NCBI GenBank assembly: GCA_025057645.1
Contig: JANXBJ010000014.1
Span: 1 to 55,282, forward strand
Length of the DNA: 55,282 bases
Reading direction: 5' to 3'
From: Anaerolineales bacterium
Lineage (GTDB): Bacteria > Chloroflexota > Anaerolineae > Anaerolineales > UBA4823
The position numbers were made by a program, and so were the translations under genes. The notes under the pieces are model-generated. The model did no database searches. It worked only from the letters and a program-made list of their open reading frames with translations, and was not told where the DNA came from. Shown piece after piece: positions 42,246 through 50,500 of the stretch (its first letter is position 1; every line of letters begins with the position of its first letter).

Positions 42246-42590
42246 AGCGAATTGCCTCCGAACTGTGCCGCCGATTATAGTGCTCGAAGGGTGCCCCTTC
42301 TGGAAAACCGCTGGGATAACGAGGCGGGATGTAAAACCCATCCAACACCTGGGCTTTCTCAATCAAGTCCTCAGGCACCTTCACGGAAGGCGGAGTTCCC
42401 TCAACAATCGAGCGACTACATGTCCCCAAGCTTCCTGCCCGAGCTTGAGGTGCAGCGCTTTAGCGGCCTTTTCCGCAGCCTGTTGAGCGATAAAACAAGC
42501 CCATTCGTAAAACCCATCTTCCTCCGAACGAATTGCCTGGTCTAAATCCCACACGGCTTGCTTAAACCAGTCAAAAGAACGATCGACCAT
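42199..42590 (-). pseudogene. HEPN-domain protein gene with a frameshift
   Basis: Two overlapping frames together make one HEPN protein. From ATG 42590 comes MVDRSFDWFKQAVWDLDQAI and then EWACFIAQQAAEKAAKALHLKLGQEAWGH..ARLLREL. The second frame continues PPSVKVPEDLIEKAQVLDGFYIPPRYP and ...SSEAIRYAREILDFV to the stop at 42199. The frames join by one missing base around 42385-42400 (GGGAACTCCGCC on the minus strand). The first frame would otherwise end after 68 residues. The HEPN RNase-type catalytic RxxxxH is not obvious. Alternatives are a sequencing error or -1 programmed frameshifting. Confidence 0.75.
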
Positions 42591-42609
42591 TCTCCGGGAC
42601 AATCTCCGG

Positions 42610-43437
42610 TTAGGTACCCCAATCGCGCAGGTATAAAAAATCATATCCCACTGTGCGATTGGTTAGCTTGGCGATCGGCGGCAAGACGCGCTTGAAGTGA
42701 TTGCGCCGCATTCGTTCGACCACCTTTTGCACAAAATCGGGGGCAAAGCCAGCTTCGACACAATCCTGCGGGCTATAGCGCTGGTCAACCAACAAGTAGA
42801 GCAATTTGTCCACTTCAGCGTAAGTAAAGCCAAGCTCCCCCTCGTCCGTCTGTCCCTGCCAGAGGTCCGCTGTGGGAGCTTTGGTCAAGATCGGCTCGGG
42901 CACTCCGACCGCCTGCGCCAGTTGGCGCACTTGGGTTTTGTATAAATCCCCGATCGGGTTCAGAGCACATGCCGAATCGCCGTAGAGTGTAGTGTAGCCG
43001 AGCAGGATTTCGGTCTTATTGCCGGTGCCGACAACCAAGCCCTTAAAAGCCTCGGATTGATCGTAGAGCACAATCATCCGCGCCCGCGCCATGATGTTCC
43101 CTCGGCGCACTTCGCTCATTTGCGGATCACGAGCGATCAGTGGGTCGACCATTTCGGTGATCGGGATGGTCACCGACTGCACTCCCAAGGCGTCGATTAC
43201 AAGCTGAGCATGTTCGAGGGAGTCGGGGGAAGAGGTGCGATAGGGCATACGTACAGCCAAAACATTCTGCGGTCCAAGGGCTTCCACAGCCAGAAAGCAA
43301 GACAAGGCCGAGTCCACGCCACCTGAAACCCCCACAACTGCGCGCTGCAGCCCGACACGTTGGATTTCTGAGCGAATAAACCCCGCCAAAATCTTGCGCG
43401 CTAAATCCGTATTTATGGTCAAGTCGATCTTAGCCAT
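42610..43437 (-). CDS. nadE: NAD+ synthetase (ammonia/amidase-coupled, synthetase domain)
   Basis: 275 residues. The PP-loop is VVGVSGGVDSALSCFLA (SGGxDS), with later GTGNKTEILLGYTTLYGDSACALNPIGDLYKTQVRQLA and KAPTADLWQGQTDEGELG. It amidates nicotinic acid adenine dinucleotide to NAD+ using ATP. There is no glutaminase domain on this polypeptide; a nitrilase-family gene lies 7 nt upstream and probably supplies ammonia. The C-terminus KRVLPPIAKLTNRTVGYDFLYLRDWG matches the family. Confidence 0.95.
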   Translation of the reverse strand: MAKIDLTINTDLARKILAGFIRSEIQRVGLQRAVVGVSGGVDSALSCFLAVEALGPQNVLAVRMPYRTSSPDSLEHAQLVIDALGVQSVTIPITEMVDPLIARDPQMSEVRRGNIMARARMIVLYDQSEAFKGLVVGTGNKTEILLGYTTLYGDSACALNPIGDLYKTQVRQLAQAVGVPEPILTKAPTADLWQGQTDEGELGFTYAEVDKLLYLLVDQRYSPQDCVEAGFAPDFVQKVVERMRRNHFKRVLPPIAKLTNRTVGYDFLYLRDWGT

Positions 43438-43444
43438 ATATCAC

Positions 43445-44311
43445 CTAACGGTTTGCCTGAGACGCTCGTCGCAAGATGCGATCCAACTCTCGTTGGACCA
43501 AAGCTGTGCGTTCATCCCGCAAGAGAGGCAGACGTGCTCGAGTACGATGCAATTGATTCAAATCAAGCTCGGCAAGGGTCAGGCCCTCTTCAAAATACGC
43601 AGCCTGCGCAAGCAAAACGCCATCCGGATCAAACACTGCCGACCCTCCCCAAAAATTCAATCCGTCTTCAAACCCAACACGGTTGGCGTGCGCAACAAAA
43701 GCAGTAAAAAGGTTGGCATAAGCTTGTACTAATTGTTCTACCCAGCGCGCAGATTCGAGCTTTGGAGCGGCACTCAACCCCCTACCCGGCGAGGCAGACA
43801 TAAAGAGGAAAATATCTGCTCCATCCAACCAAAGTAGATAGGGCGGTGAAGCGTGCCAAAAGTCCTCGCAGATCAGCATCCCAATGCGCCCGAAGCGAGT
43901 GTCAAAGGCCGAGATCGAATCGCCCCAGGCAAAGAAACGTCCCTCATCAAATAGACCATAAGTGGGCAAATAGAGCTTATGGTGGATATGAAGCACTTGA
44001 CCTTGGGAAAGATAAGCTGCTGCGATAAAGAAGCGGCGGCGACTATCCTCTTCAACAAACCCTACAACTAAGTCAATGGCTCGACTGGCTTCCAACAACC
44101 GCCCGAAGACTGGGTCTTCCGGTCGAGGCGAAAGCGCCACACTGGAAGCTAAATCCTGAAGGACATAACCGGTCAGCGAAAGCTCTGGGAAGAGAATCAA
44201 ATCAGCGCCCTGCCGTTTTGCGTCTTCGATCAAGCAGAGGTGCTTTTCAAGATTGCGAGAAACATCACCTAAATAAGTGTTGATCTGCGCTAGAGCTACC
44301 TTAATCTTCAT
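43445..44311 (-). CDS. Nitrilase-family amidohydrolase (probable glutaminase partner of NadE)
   Basis: 288 residues from ATG 44311 (MKIKVALAQINTYLGD); ATG 44323 would add four. The Glu-Lys-Cys triad of the carbon-nitrogen hydrolase superfamily is visible: LFPELSLTGY (Glu), HHKLYLPTYGLFDEGR (Lys) and MLICEDFWHASP (Cys). This pattern is like the N-terminal glutaminase domain of glutamine-dependent NAD+ synthetase. Adjacent nadE (7-nt gap) makes a split, two-gene version of that enzyme the best explanation. A longer reading from 44458 has an unlikely N-terminus. Confidence 0.88.
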   Translation of the reverse strand: MKIKVALAQINTYLGDVSRNLEKHLCLIEDAKRQGADLILFPELSLTGYVLQDLASSVALSPRPEDPVFGRLLEASRAIDLVVGFVEEDSRRRFFIAAAYLSQGQVLHIHHKLYLPTYGLFDEGRFFAWGDSISAFDTRFGRIGMLICEDFWHASPPYLLWLDGADIFLFMSASPGRGLSAAPKLESARWVEQLVQAYANLFTAFVAHANRVGFEDGLNFWGGSAVFDPDGVLLAQAAYFEEGLTLAELDLNQLHRTRARLPLLRDERTALVQRELDRILRRASQANR

Positions 44312-44558
44312 GCTTTTAATCATACCATATCCAGCAGTTTTCTTGAGTGGCGCACCCGATCGCCAGCTAGGGCCAAAGCGATGCCAACACGAACTCACTA
44401 GCACCCCCCTAACAAAACTGTTAGCAGAACTTCTGATAAAGAAAACAAATGCTAACATCGCCTTAATCGATTGTTTAAGTGCGATGGATAAAATTTACCG
44501 CAAGAACGCACCTGGTTGGGAAGTTTCTGCGATGGGTTTCTACGTTCTGTGAATTGAG

Positions 44559-46190
44559 ATGCCAATTGCCATCAAGCCCTCTTCGCTGCTCAACTCTCTG
44601 CTTTTCAAAATTCTGGTTTTCTTGCTAGCCTTCACGCTCCTTTCTGCACTTTTGCTTGGAGTCTACCTTCGGGGGAGTATGACTCAGACCGTGAACTCTC
44701 TGATCAGTGAGGAAATCAAAACCGATATCGATAACTTGCAGATGCTCTTCTCCAACCGCCTTAGCGAAGTCAAGAGAGCCGCAGATTTGATTGCCTCGGA
44801 TCCGGAGATCCTTGCCAACATAGAAGGAGGCGAGGAGCGAATCCTCAGGCTGGACAGTCGGGCGATCGACTTACGCAACCGCTTTGACGTTGACGTTCTG
44901 CAAATCTATGACCGCAACCAAATTGCCCGCACCAATATCCTGCATGCAAATTTATATCGCGTTTCTACCCTTATCCAACTGATCCCATCGAATTACGCCG
45001 ACCTCTACTTCGTAGAGGGAAGGTGGGTTTACTTAGTGCGGCGTGAGGCCCCGACAGGAGGAACCATCATTGTTGGGATTGACCTGATAACCGAGCTGGA
45101 TCGCATCACACGACGATTGAAGTTACGGGATAAGGTCTATCTCCAAGCTTCGCCTGGAGATGAAGTGACTCCTCCCACTGGCAATTACTTCCGCACCGAA
45201 TTTCAACTCCCTGTCGGCACGCACCTCCTCAATGTCACTCTTTTAAGAGATACTGAGACCTACTTTCAAGTCTATCAGCAAGCTCAGAACGCAGCGCTTT
45301 CCATCACTGTATTTCTCTCCCTGTTGCTAATCGTCCTTTCCGTGTTTATTATTGTTGCGATTGTCCAACCACTTCGCAGACTCTCCCAAGCGGCCAGAGA
45401 ACTCGCCAATGCAGATTTTTCCCAACCCTACCAGCCGCGCAGCATCTTGAATTCCAACTTGAATCCTCTACGTATAGGCCACGGAGATGAAATTGGCCAA
45501 TTGGTCGACTCCTTTACCCGAATGGAAAAAGAATTACACCATGTTTACTCCGGCCTTGTCCGGGATTTAGAAAGGGCCAACCGCGAGGTTGTCGAAGCCT
45601 ATGAAGCTACCCTCCAAAGCTGGGCAAACGCCCTCGACTTGCGAGATCACAGCACGGAAAGGCATACCGGTCGAGTGGCAGAACTATCCGAAGAGTTTGC
45701 CCGCTTCTTGAACCTTCCCGAAGAAGACATCATTGCCTTAAAGCGCGGCGCATTACTGCACGACGTTGGGAAAATGGCCATTTCCGACCACATCTTGAAC
45801 AAAAAGAGTCCTCTGACGGACGAAGAATGGATGCTGGTCAAGCAACACCCCCTTTACGGCTACGTGATGTTGCGCCCCATCGACTATCTCAAGGACGCCT
45901 TAGATGTGATCTACTGTCACCATGAGAAATGGGACGGTTCTGGCTACCCTCAGGGCCTAAAAGGCACAGAAATTCCGCTCAAGGCGCGAATTTTCAGCGT
46001 GATCGACTCCTTTGACGCGTTGATTACCGAAAGACCCTATCGCCCGGCTTGGAAATTTGACGAAGCGCTCGAACATATTCGCTCAAGGGCCGGCTTGGAC
46101 TTCGACCCAGTCATCGTGGAAAAATTCCTTCAATGGATAGAGACAAAGAAAGGGGAACTCTTAGCTGAATACGCATCCCGCACTTCCTGA
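44559..46190 (+). CDS. Membrane sensor with HAMP and HD-GYP c-di-GMP phosphodiesterase domains
   Basis: 543 residues. TM1 at about 15-38 and TM2 at about 245-270 flank an extracytoplasmic sensor domain. HAMP is at about 270-345 (VQPLRRLSQAARELANADFS; HGDEIGQLVDSFTRMEKEL). HD-GYP is at about 355-530 with HTGRVAELSEEFAR, LLHDVGKMAISDHIL, HHEKWDGSGYPQGLKG and DSFDALITERPYRPA, so all catalytic signatures are intact. It should hydrolyse cyclic di-GMP in response to an external or membrane signal. It stands alone, 63 nt before a PstS-like lipoprotein on the same strand, possibly co-transcribed. Confidence 0.92.
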   Translation: MPIAIKPSSLLNSLLFKILVFLLAFTLLSALLLGVYLRGSMTQTVNSLISEEIKTDIDNLQMLFSNRLSEVKRAADLIASDPEILANIEGGEERILRLDSRAIDLRNRFDVDVLQIYDRNQIARTNILHANLYRVSTLIQLIPSNYADLYFVEGRWVYLVRREAPTGGTIIVGIDLITELDRITRRLKLRDKVYLQASPGDEVTPPTGNYFRTEFQLPVGTHLLNVTLLRDTETYFQVYQQAQNAALSITVFLSLLLIVLSVFIIVAIVQPLRRLSQAARELANADFSQPYQPRSILNSNLNPLRIGHGDEIGQLVDSFTRMEKELHHVYSGLVRDLERANREVVEAYEATLQSWANALDLRDHSTERHTGRVAELSEEFARFLNLPEEDIIALKRGALLHDVGKMAISDHILNKKSPLTDEEWMLVKQHPLYGYVMLRPIDYLKDALDVIYCHHEKWDGSGYPQGLKGTEIPLKARIFSVIDSFDALITERPYRPAWKFDEALEHIRSRAGLDFDPVIVEKFLQWIETKKGELLAEYASRTS

Positions 46191-46253
46191 CGTAGCGCCG
46201 TCGATGGAGTTAGGGCGTTTATAAGACGAGCTTTCAAGCAAGAAGGAGGACCT

Positions 46254-47087
46254 ATGTCCAAGCAAAAGGTTGTGCTTTGCTTAATTGGGATCAGTTTTCT
46301 GCTCGCTGCCTGTCAACCACCAGCTCCTCCTCCGCCTCCCTCCCCCACTCCTCTTGTCGGAAAAATTACGGTTGCAGGCTCAACAACGATGCAGCCTCTG
46401 GTCGGCAAACTCAGCGAAATTTTCATCCAGCAACACCCTTTGGTCCAGATGGAAGTAGCAGCCGGTGGATCGGTGGTGGGTATTCGCGCCGTTCACGAAG
46501 GCACTGCAGATATCGGCATGGCCTCTCGAGCCCTTAAGGACGAGGAAGCCCAGGGGATCAACGTATATCCAATTGCTCTGGATGCCTTAGCCATTGTCGT
46601 TAACTCCGAGAACCCGGTCACCGGCCTGACCCTTGAACAGTTACAGGATATTTACTTCGGCAAAATCACCAACTGGAAAGAGCTGGGCGGGAATGATCTG
46701 GAGATTGTGCCCGTTCAGCGTGAGATAAGTTCAGGCACTCGAGGGGCATTTGATGAAATCGCCCTTGAAAAACAAGAGGCTACAGCTCCGGCCTTGGTCA
46801 CTGTGATCACCGCCGGGGATGTCGCAGCCACGGTAGCGAAAAACCCCGGAGCGATCGGGTATGTTGGCTTCGGCAACCTGGAGCCTCACCTCAAAGTGTT
46901 GGAGATTGACGGCATTTTGCCTTCCCCAGAGACCATCAAGGCCGGACAATACCGTCTCTACCGTCCCTTGTCTTTGCTTACCGGCCCGAACTCTCAGCCG
47001 CTTGCACAGCATTTTATCGATTTCGTCCTCAGTGAAACAGGGACGAAATACATCGAAGAGTTCGGCTGGATTGCGGTGAAAAAATAG
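46254..47087 (+). CDS. PstS-like phosphate-binding lipoprotein (orphan)
   Basis: 277 residues. Lipoprotein signal VVLCLIGISFLLAAC with lipobox LLAAC, a proline-rich linker, then the PstS fold: ITVAGSTTMQPLVGKLSEIF, DIGMASRALKDEE, IVVNSENPVTGLTLEQLQDIYFGKITNWKELGG and REISSGTRGAFDEIAL. It should bind phosphate or a similar oxyanion outside the cell. No pstC, pstA, pstB or phoU follows; its only neighbour on the strand is the HD-GYP sensor. AAGGAGG precedes ATG 46254. It could also be a ligand-sensing protein rather than a transporter component. Confidence 0.88.
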   Translation: MSKQKVVLCLIGISFLLAACQPPAPPPPPSPTPLVGKITVAGSTTMQPLVGKLSEIFIQQHPLVQMEVAAGGSVVGIRAVHEGTADIGMASRALKDEEAQGINVYPIALDALAIVVNSENPVTGLTLEQLQDIYFGKITNWKELGGNDLEIVPVQREISSGTRGAFDEIALEKQEATAPALVTVITAGDVAATVAKNPGAIGYVGFGNLEPHLKVLEIDGILPSPETIKAGQYRLYRPLSLLTGPNSQPLAQHFIDFVLSETGTKYIEEFGWIAVKK

Positions 47088-47119
47088 CCACACGGAATCA
47101 AAGAACTAGCACGAAACTC

Positions 47120-49342
47120 CTAAGGCTTGGCGCAAATCGGAAGGTATAGAAAAAAGTTCGGGCGATAGGTCGAACCTGAAATAAAAAGCGAGAAAGACTG
47201 CTCTGCATAAGCCCCTTCTGTGTCCTCAGCGCGTACCGTTACGGGGAAGATGCCCCCTCGTAACGGTATGCCGTCTATAAAGCCGGTCTTTTGATCCACC
47301 CTAAGCCAAGGAGGTCCTTGGGTCAAGCGATAGGTGATTTCGTCGCCGTTGGCGTCCCAAGCGTTGACATTATACACAAAAGGAGCACCAACCACTCCAT
47401 AGACCGTGCGAGGGAGGGTGAGGATTTGGGGCGGCACGTTCTGTCCTGCAGAGACAACGGTGATTTCCCAAGTTTGAGTGGCTTTCCTTCCTTGGGGGTC
47501 GCTAGCTTGAGCCGTCACAGAGTATTTACCCGGCACAGTTGGCTTCCATTCGATCCACCCCCCGAGAGCATCGATACTCATGCCAGCCGGTCGTTGAAGC
47601 AAGCTATATGTCAGTGGGATGAGCGCATTCGGCATTCCGGTCGGCTCCGAATCATAGGCTTGCGCCAAATAGGTGTAGCGACGACCAACTACTGCCATGG
47701 TTATTGGAGCAGAAACGAACCTCGGGGAGTCATTTTGGCCATCCCCGAAAGTGATCTCAGAAAAATCCGTGAAGCCGCGCACGTATTGGGGCTCATAGTG
47801 GATGCGAAATTTTACTTTCCCATCTTGCGTTCTCAAGGGGTAGAGGTTGCCCAAGGGATCGAAGAGCAACACTTGTTCTGCATTCACTTTCAGAGTTGCT
47901 TCCGCTTCACGGCTCGACTCATTGCTCCAGATCACCAGGATCATTTCCAGCCCGTTTCGATACCAGTGTCCTTCTATATATGGAGGCGCTTGAGCAAGCC
48001 GTCCGAGATACATGGCCGTTTGCAACTGATCGGCCAAAGCGCGCACCGCCAAGGCTCTTTCGGTTAGCGTGCGTTTCAGCCCATCCTCTCCGTCCAGAAG
48101 GTTCTGGTCGTAGTTATAGCTGTAAAAGAACACTTTTTCGGCGCCAACTGCCCGATTGCCTACAATCGTTTTAGCCGGTGAAAGGAAGGGCACGACATCG
48201 CCGCCGCGAAAATAACTGGTCTGGTTTCGACTCCAGTGCAACCCACCCACCAGCGGCGAAAGCGCTTCGGTATTCCAAATCGGCTTAGAAATTCCATATT
48301 CGCCCATCACCTGACGATAGGTATGGATGCTGCCACAACAGCCATCCGGCCCAAGTTCCTCTCCATCCCCCTCTTCTAGATAGTGCACCGAGAGCACATC
48401 GAATAAGTTAAACGAGGGGTCGGCCTGTTCCTCTGCGAGCATTCGCCGCAAGGCCGGGGAATCCCCCTGATAAAGATCGGCGGCCAGAATCTTCGCCTGC
48501 GGATCGACGCTGCGCACAATTTGCGCTATATTGCGCAAAAATGTAACATATGTATCGAAATTACAGGAGCGCCACCAGCCACATCCATCAATTTCGTTCC
48601 CAACGATCCAATAGCGCACCTTTCCTCGATAGGTCTGTGCCACCCTGCGCAAGTTTTGGTAGAAATTGCTATTAAGATCATACCATCCGGGAGGCTCACC
48701 ACCGATGAGCTTGAAGATCGGAGTGATGTCGTTAGCCAGAGCACGATCGACAAAGTCCTGCACCTCAGGTTGCAACGCATAGAGCACACTTGTGGCGTCA
48801 TCTACGGGAACATCAAAATGCACCCACTTGATCCCCAGCAGAGCGAGTTGGACGGCAAAATCACGATAGGGATCGATAGCAAGGATAAAGCCAACGGGCG
48901 AGGAATTGTGCTCTCCCAGACGCACCACCGGGTCGACCAAGCCGATCCTGAGGTCGGTCACCTCACCGAGATTAGTTGTGACGTCCAAGCGATACAGTCC
49001 GTAGCGAGTGAGGGCATCTGTAGGCAAAACGAGCCAGCTCCCGCTAGGTTGTGCCGGCACAACTTTCCCTTCTCCCTCATATACTGCGCCGTTTACCGTC
49101 CAATCTGCCTCACCGTAAGCGTCGGTCAAGCGATACCGCACCCAGGCAGGATTAGAAGAGATATAGAGTCGGATTGGCTCTCCCAAGATAAATAAGCCCC
49201 CGTTGGGCAGCGGATCGGTCACGAACCCTGTAATCTCCTGAACTTGAGCCAAAGCCCCTAAACTCTGCGCAGAGCCTGCCTCCAGAGCAGCCCAAAGCAA
49301 CAAAGCAATGAAAAGGGCAGAGAACCTCTTCATCCAAACCAC
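47120..49342 (-). CDS. Secreted clan GH-A-like glycosidase with two Ig-like (He_PIG) domains
   Basis: 740 residues. Signal peptide (about 1-25, ending GSA), an N-terminal beta domain to about 140, then a TIM-barrel glycosidase-like region. VRYWIVGNEIDG (E250) fits the acid/base and KPIWNTEALSP (E359) the nucleophile of clan GH-A (GH39/GH5-like). Two Ig-like putative domains follow at about 555-725 (PITMAVVGRRYTYLAQAYDS and LPRTVYGVVGAPFVYNVNAWD). The chain ends NFFLYLPICAKP, a short hydrophobic tail like that of the protein at 3649. The substrate is probably an extracellular polysaccharide, not identifiable. The exact family is uncertain. Confidence 0.75.
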   Translation of the reverse strand: MVWMKRFSALFIALLLWAALEAGSAQSLGALAQVQEITGFVTDPLPNGGLFILGEPIRLYISSNPAWVRYRLTDAYGEADWTVNGAVYEGEGKVVPAQPSGSWLVLPTDALTRYGLYRLDVTTNLGEVTDLRIGLVDPVVRLGEHNSSPVGFILAIDPYRDFAVQLALLGIKWVHFDVPVDDATSVLYALQPEVQDFVDRALANDITPIFKLIGGEPPGWYDLNSNFYQNLRRVAQTYRGKVRYWIVGNEIDGCGWWRSCNFDTYVTFLRNIAQIVRSVDPQAKILAADLYQGDSPALRRMLAEEQADPSFNLFDVLSVHYLEEGDGEELGPDGCCGSIHTYRQVMGEYGISKPIWNTEALSPLVGGLHWSRNQTSYFRGGDVVPFLSPAKTIVGNRAVGAEKVFFYSYNYDQNLLDGEDGLKRTLTERALAVRALADQLQTAMYLGRLAQAPPYIEGHWYRNGLEMILVIWSNESSREAEATLKVNAEQVLLFDPLGNLYPLRTQDGKVKFRIHYEPQYVRGFTDFSEITFGDGQNDSPRFVSAPITMAVVGRRYTYLAQAYDSEPTGMPNALIPLTYSLLQRPAGMSIDALGGWIEWKPTVPGKYSVTAQASDPQGRKATQTWEITVVSAGQNVPPQILTLPRTVYGVVGAPFVYNVNAWDANGDEITYRLTQGPPWLRVDQKTGFIDGIPLRGGIFPVTVRAEDTEGAYAEQSFSLFISGSTYRPNFFLYLPICAKP

Positions 49343-49397
49343 CGAAGCTCTTTTTCGACATTATATCGATCAGAAAGGAAGCTCTAGATTATCATCC

Positions 49398-49478
49398 GAT
49401 TACATCTTCCTTAAGGACAGCTAAAGCGAGCTCCTATTCAATCCTTACCCTACAGAGGGTAACGAGAAAGATGTAATC
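49398..49478 (-). promoter_or_regulatory. Three-way-junction-like structured leader upstream of the glycosidase gene
   Basis: Perfect 11-bp inverted repeat GATTACATCTT (49398-49408) / AAGATGTAATC (49468-49478) encloses two hairpins. One is TTACCCT/AGGGTAA (49445-49451 with 49456-49462, 4-nt loop). The other is AGG..AGCT/AGCT.CCT around 49414-49432. It lies 56 nt upstream of the 47120-49342 gene on its strand. The shape recalls riboswitch aptamers, but no known class consensus was recognised. The remaining gap to 49788 holds no gene I can support. Confidence 0.45.
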
Positions 49479-49788
49479 CCGGCAGCAGCCTACCCCCCAC
49501 GCCAAGACATTCCTCGCGTTTTCCATTGCCATAAAAGCGGAGGCATAGCTTCTATAAAATACCCAAAACCTAGCTCAAACCCTGACCTAAAGCCCGCTCC
49601 TCGTCAGAGCACCCTTCGAGTGGTCGACAAACCCAAGTTTATTCTCGCAGGCATAACGCAACCGTTGACCAAACTCATCGTATACTTTATTGGAGAGGGG
49701 ATTAAGGCGCAGAGGACATGTCCCGCAGGGAGTTGTTCTCGGTATGCGGGAAGCCTCTTCGCAAGGTATAATAGGTGAGAGACCTGTT

Positions 49789-50403
49789 ATGGACTTTACT
49801 ATTGATCCCAATCTTGCCTACCTAGCCCTAGCGCTTGCTACGATTCTGGTAGTGTTAGCCTTGCTCAGCCCAGGTTCTGGGGTTATTGAGGTGGCTGCGA
49901 TCTTCGCAACATTTTTTGCTGCCTATAGCATCTATCGTCTGCCCCTGAACAGTTGGGCACTGGCCATCCTCGTCCTCGGCGGTGTGCTTTTCGTTGCCGC
50001 CTTTCTTCGGCGGGATCGGCGCTATCTCCTCGGCGCATCGATTGTGTGCGTTGTGCTAGGCTCGGCCTTTCTCTTCCGCACTGAGCGTTGGTGGCAACCG
50101 GCTGTGAACCCTCTGCTAGTTGTTTTGGTTTCCACGGTCTCAGGCAGCTTTTTTTGGGTAGTGGGCCGGAAATTGCTTGAAGCCACTACGTCTACTCCCA
50201 GGCATAACCTGGACCGATTGATTGGGGCGATTGGGGAGGCCAAAAGCAACATCCATCAGCACGGCAGCGTCCAGGTCGATGGGGAGTTATGGAGCGCAAC
50301 AAGTAGGACACTCATCCCTGCTGGCAGCCGAGTGCGAGTGGTGAGGCGGGAGGGGTTCACGCTTGAAGTGGTCAAAGAAGAGCAAAATGACACCCAGGGG
50401 TGA
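49789..50403 (+). CDS. NfeD-family membrane protein (short form)
   Basis: 204 residues from ATG 49789. Four to five TM helices cover about 10-130 (LALATILVVLALLSPGSGVIEVAA; the LSPGSGxxE motif is typical of NfeD), followed by a C-terminal OB-fold domain (LIGAIGEAKSNIHQHGSVQVDGELWSA.S...IPAGSRVRVV). NfeD proteins are operon partners of stomatin/SPFH proteins, as here. The ClpP-like protease domain of long NfeD is absent. A TATAAT at 49767-49772 would leave a very short leader. An upstream extension in frame looks non-coding. Confidence 0.88.
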   Translation: MDFTIDPNLAYLALALATILVVLALLSPGSGVIEVAAIFATFFAAYSIYRLPLNSWALAILVLGGVLFVAAFLRRDRRYLLGASIVCVVLGSAFLFRTERWWQPAVNPLLVVLVSTVSGSFFWVVGRKLLEATTSTPRHNLDRLIGAIGEAKSNIHQHGSVQVDGELWSATSRTLIPAGSRVRVVRREGFTLEVVKEEQNDTQG

Positions 50404-50500
50404 GAATCCTTTCTTCCCCTCTTTTTCGCCAACACAAACGGTGAGCTGCTCACCGATAAAAAATCTTTCTTGAAGCTTCGTTCGAAAGCAGGAGGTTAAG

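Noticed and set aside
44277-44552. A short plus-strand frame between the nitrilase-family and HD-GYP genes
   Set aside because: Its first part is antisense to the nitrilase-family gene start and the rest has no motif or good initiation site.
47291-49195. Long plus-strand frames opposite the secreted glycosidase gene
   Set aside because: They are antisense shadows; the minus-strand protein has a signal peptide, catalytic motifs and Ig-like domains.
49468-49490. Resemblance of GTAATCCCGGCAGCAGCC to a signal recognition particle RNA core
   Set aside because: The GGAA tetraloop and flanking symmetric and asymmetric loops are missing; likely coincidence.
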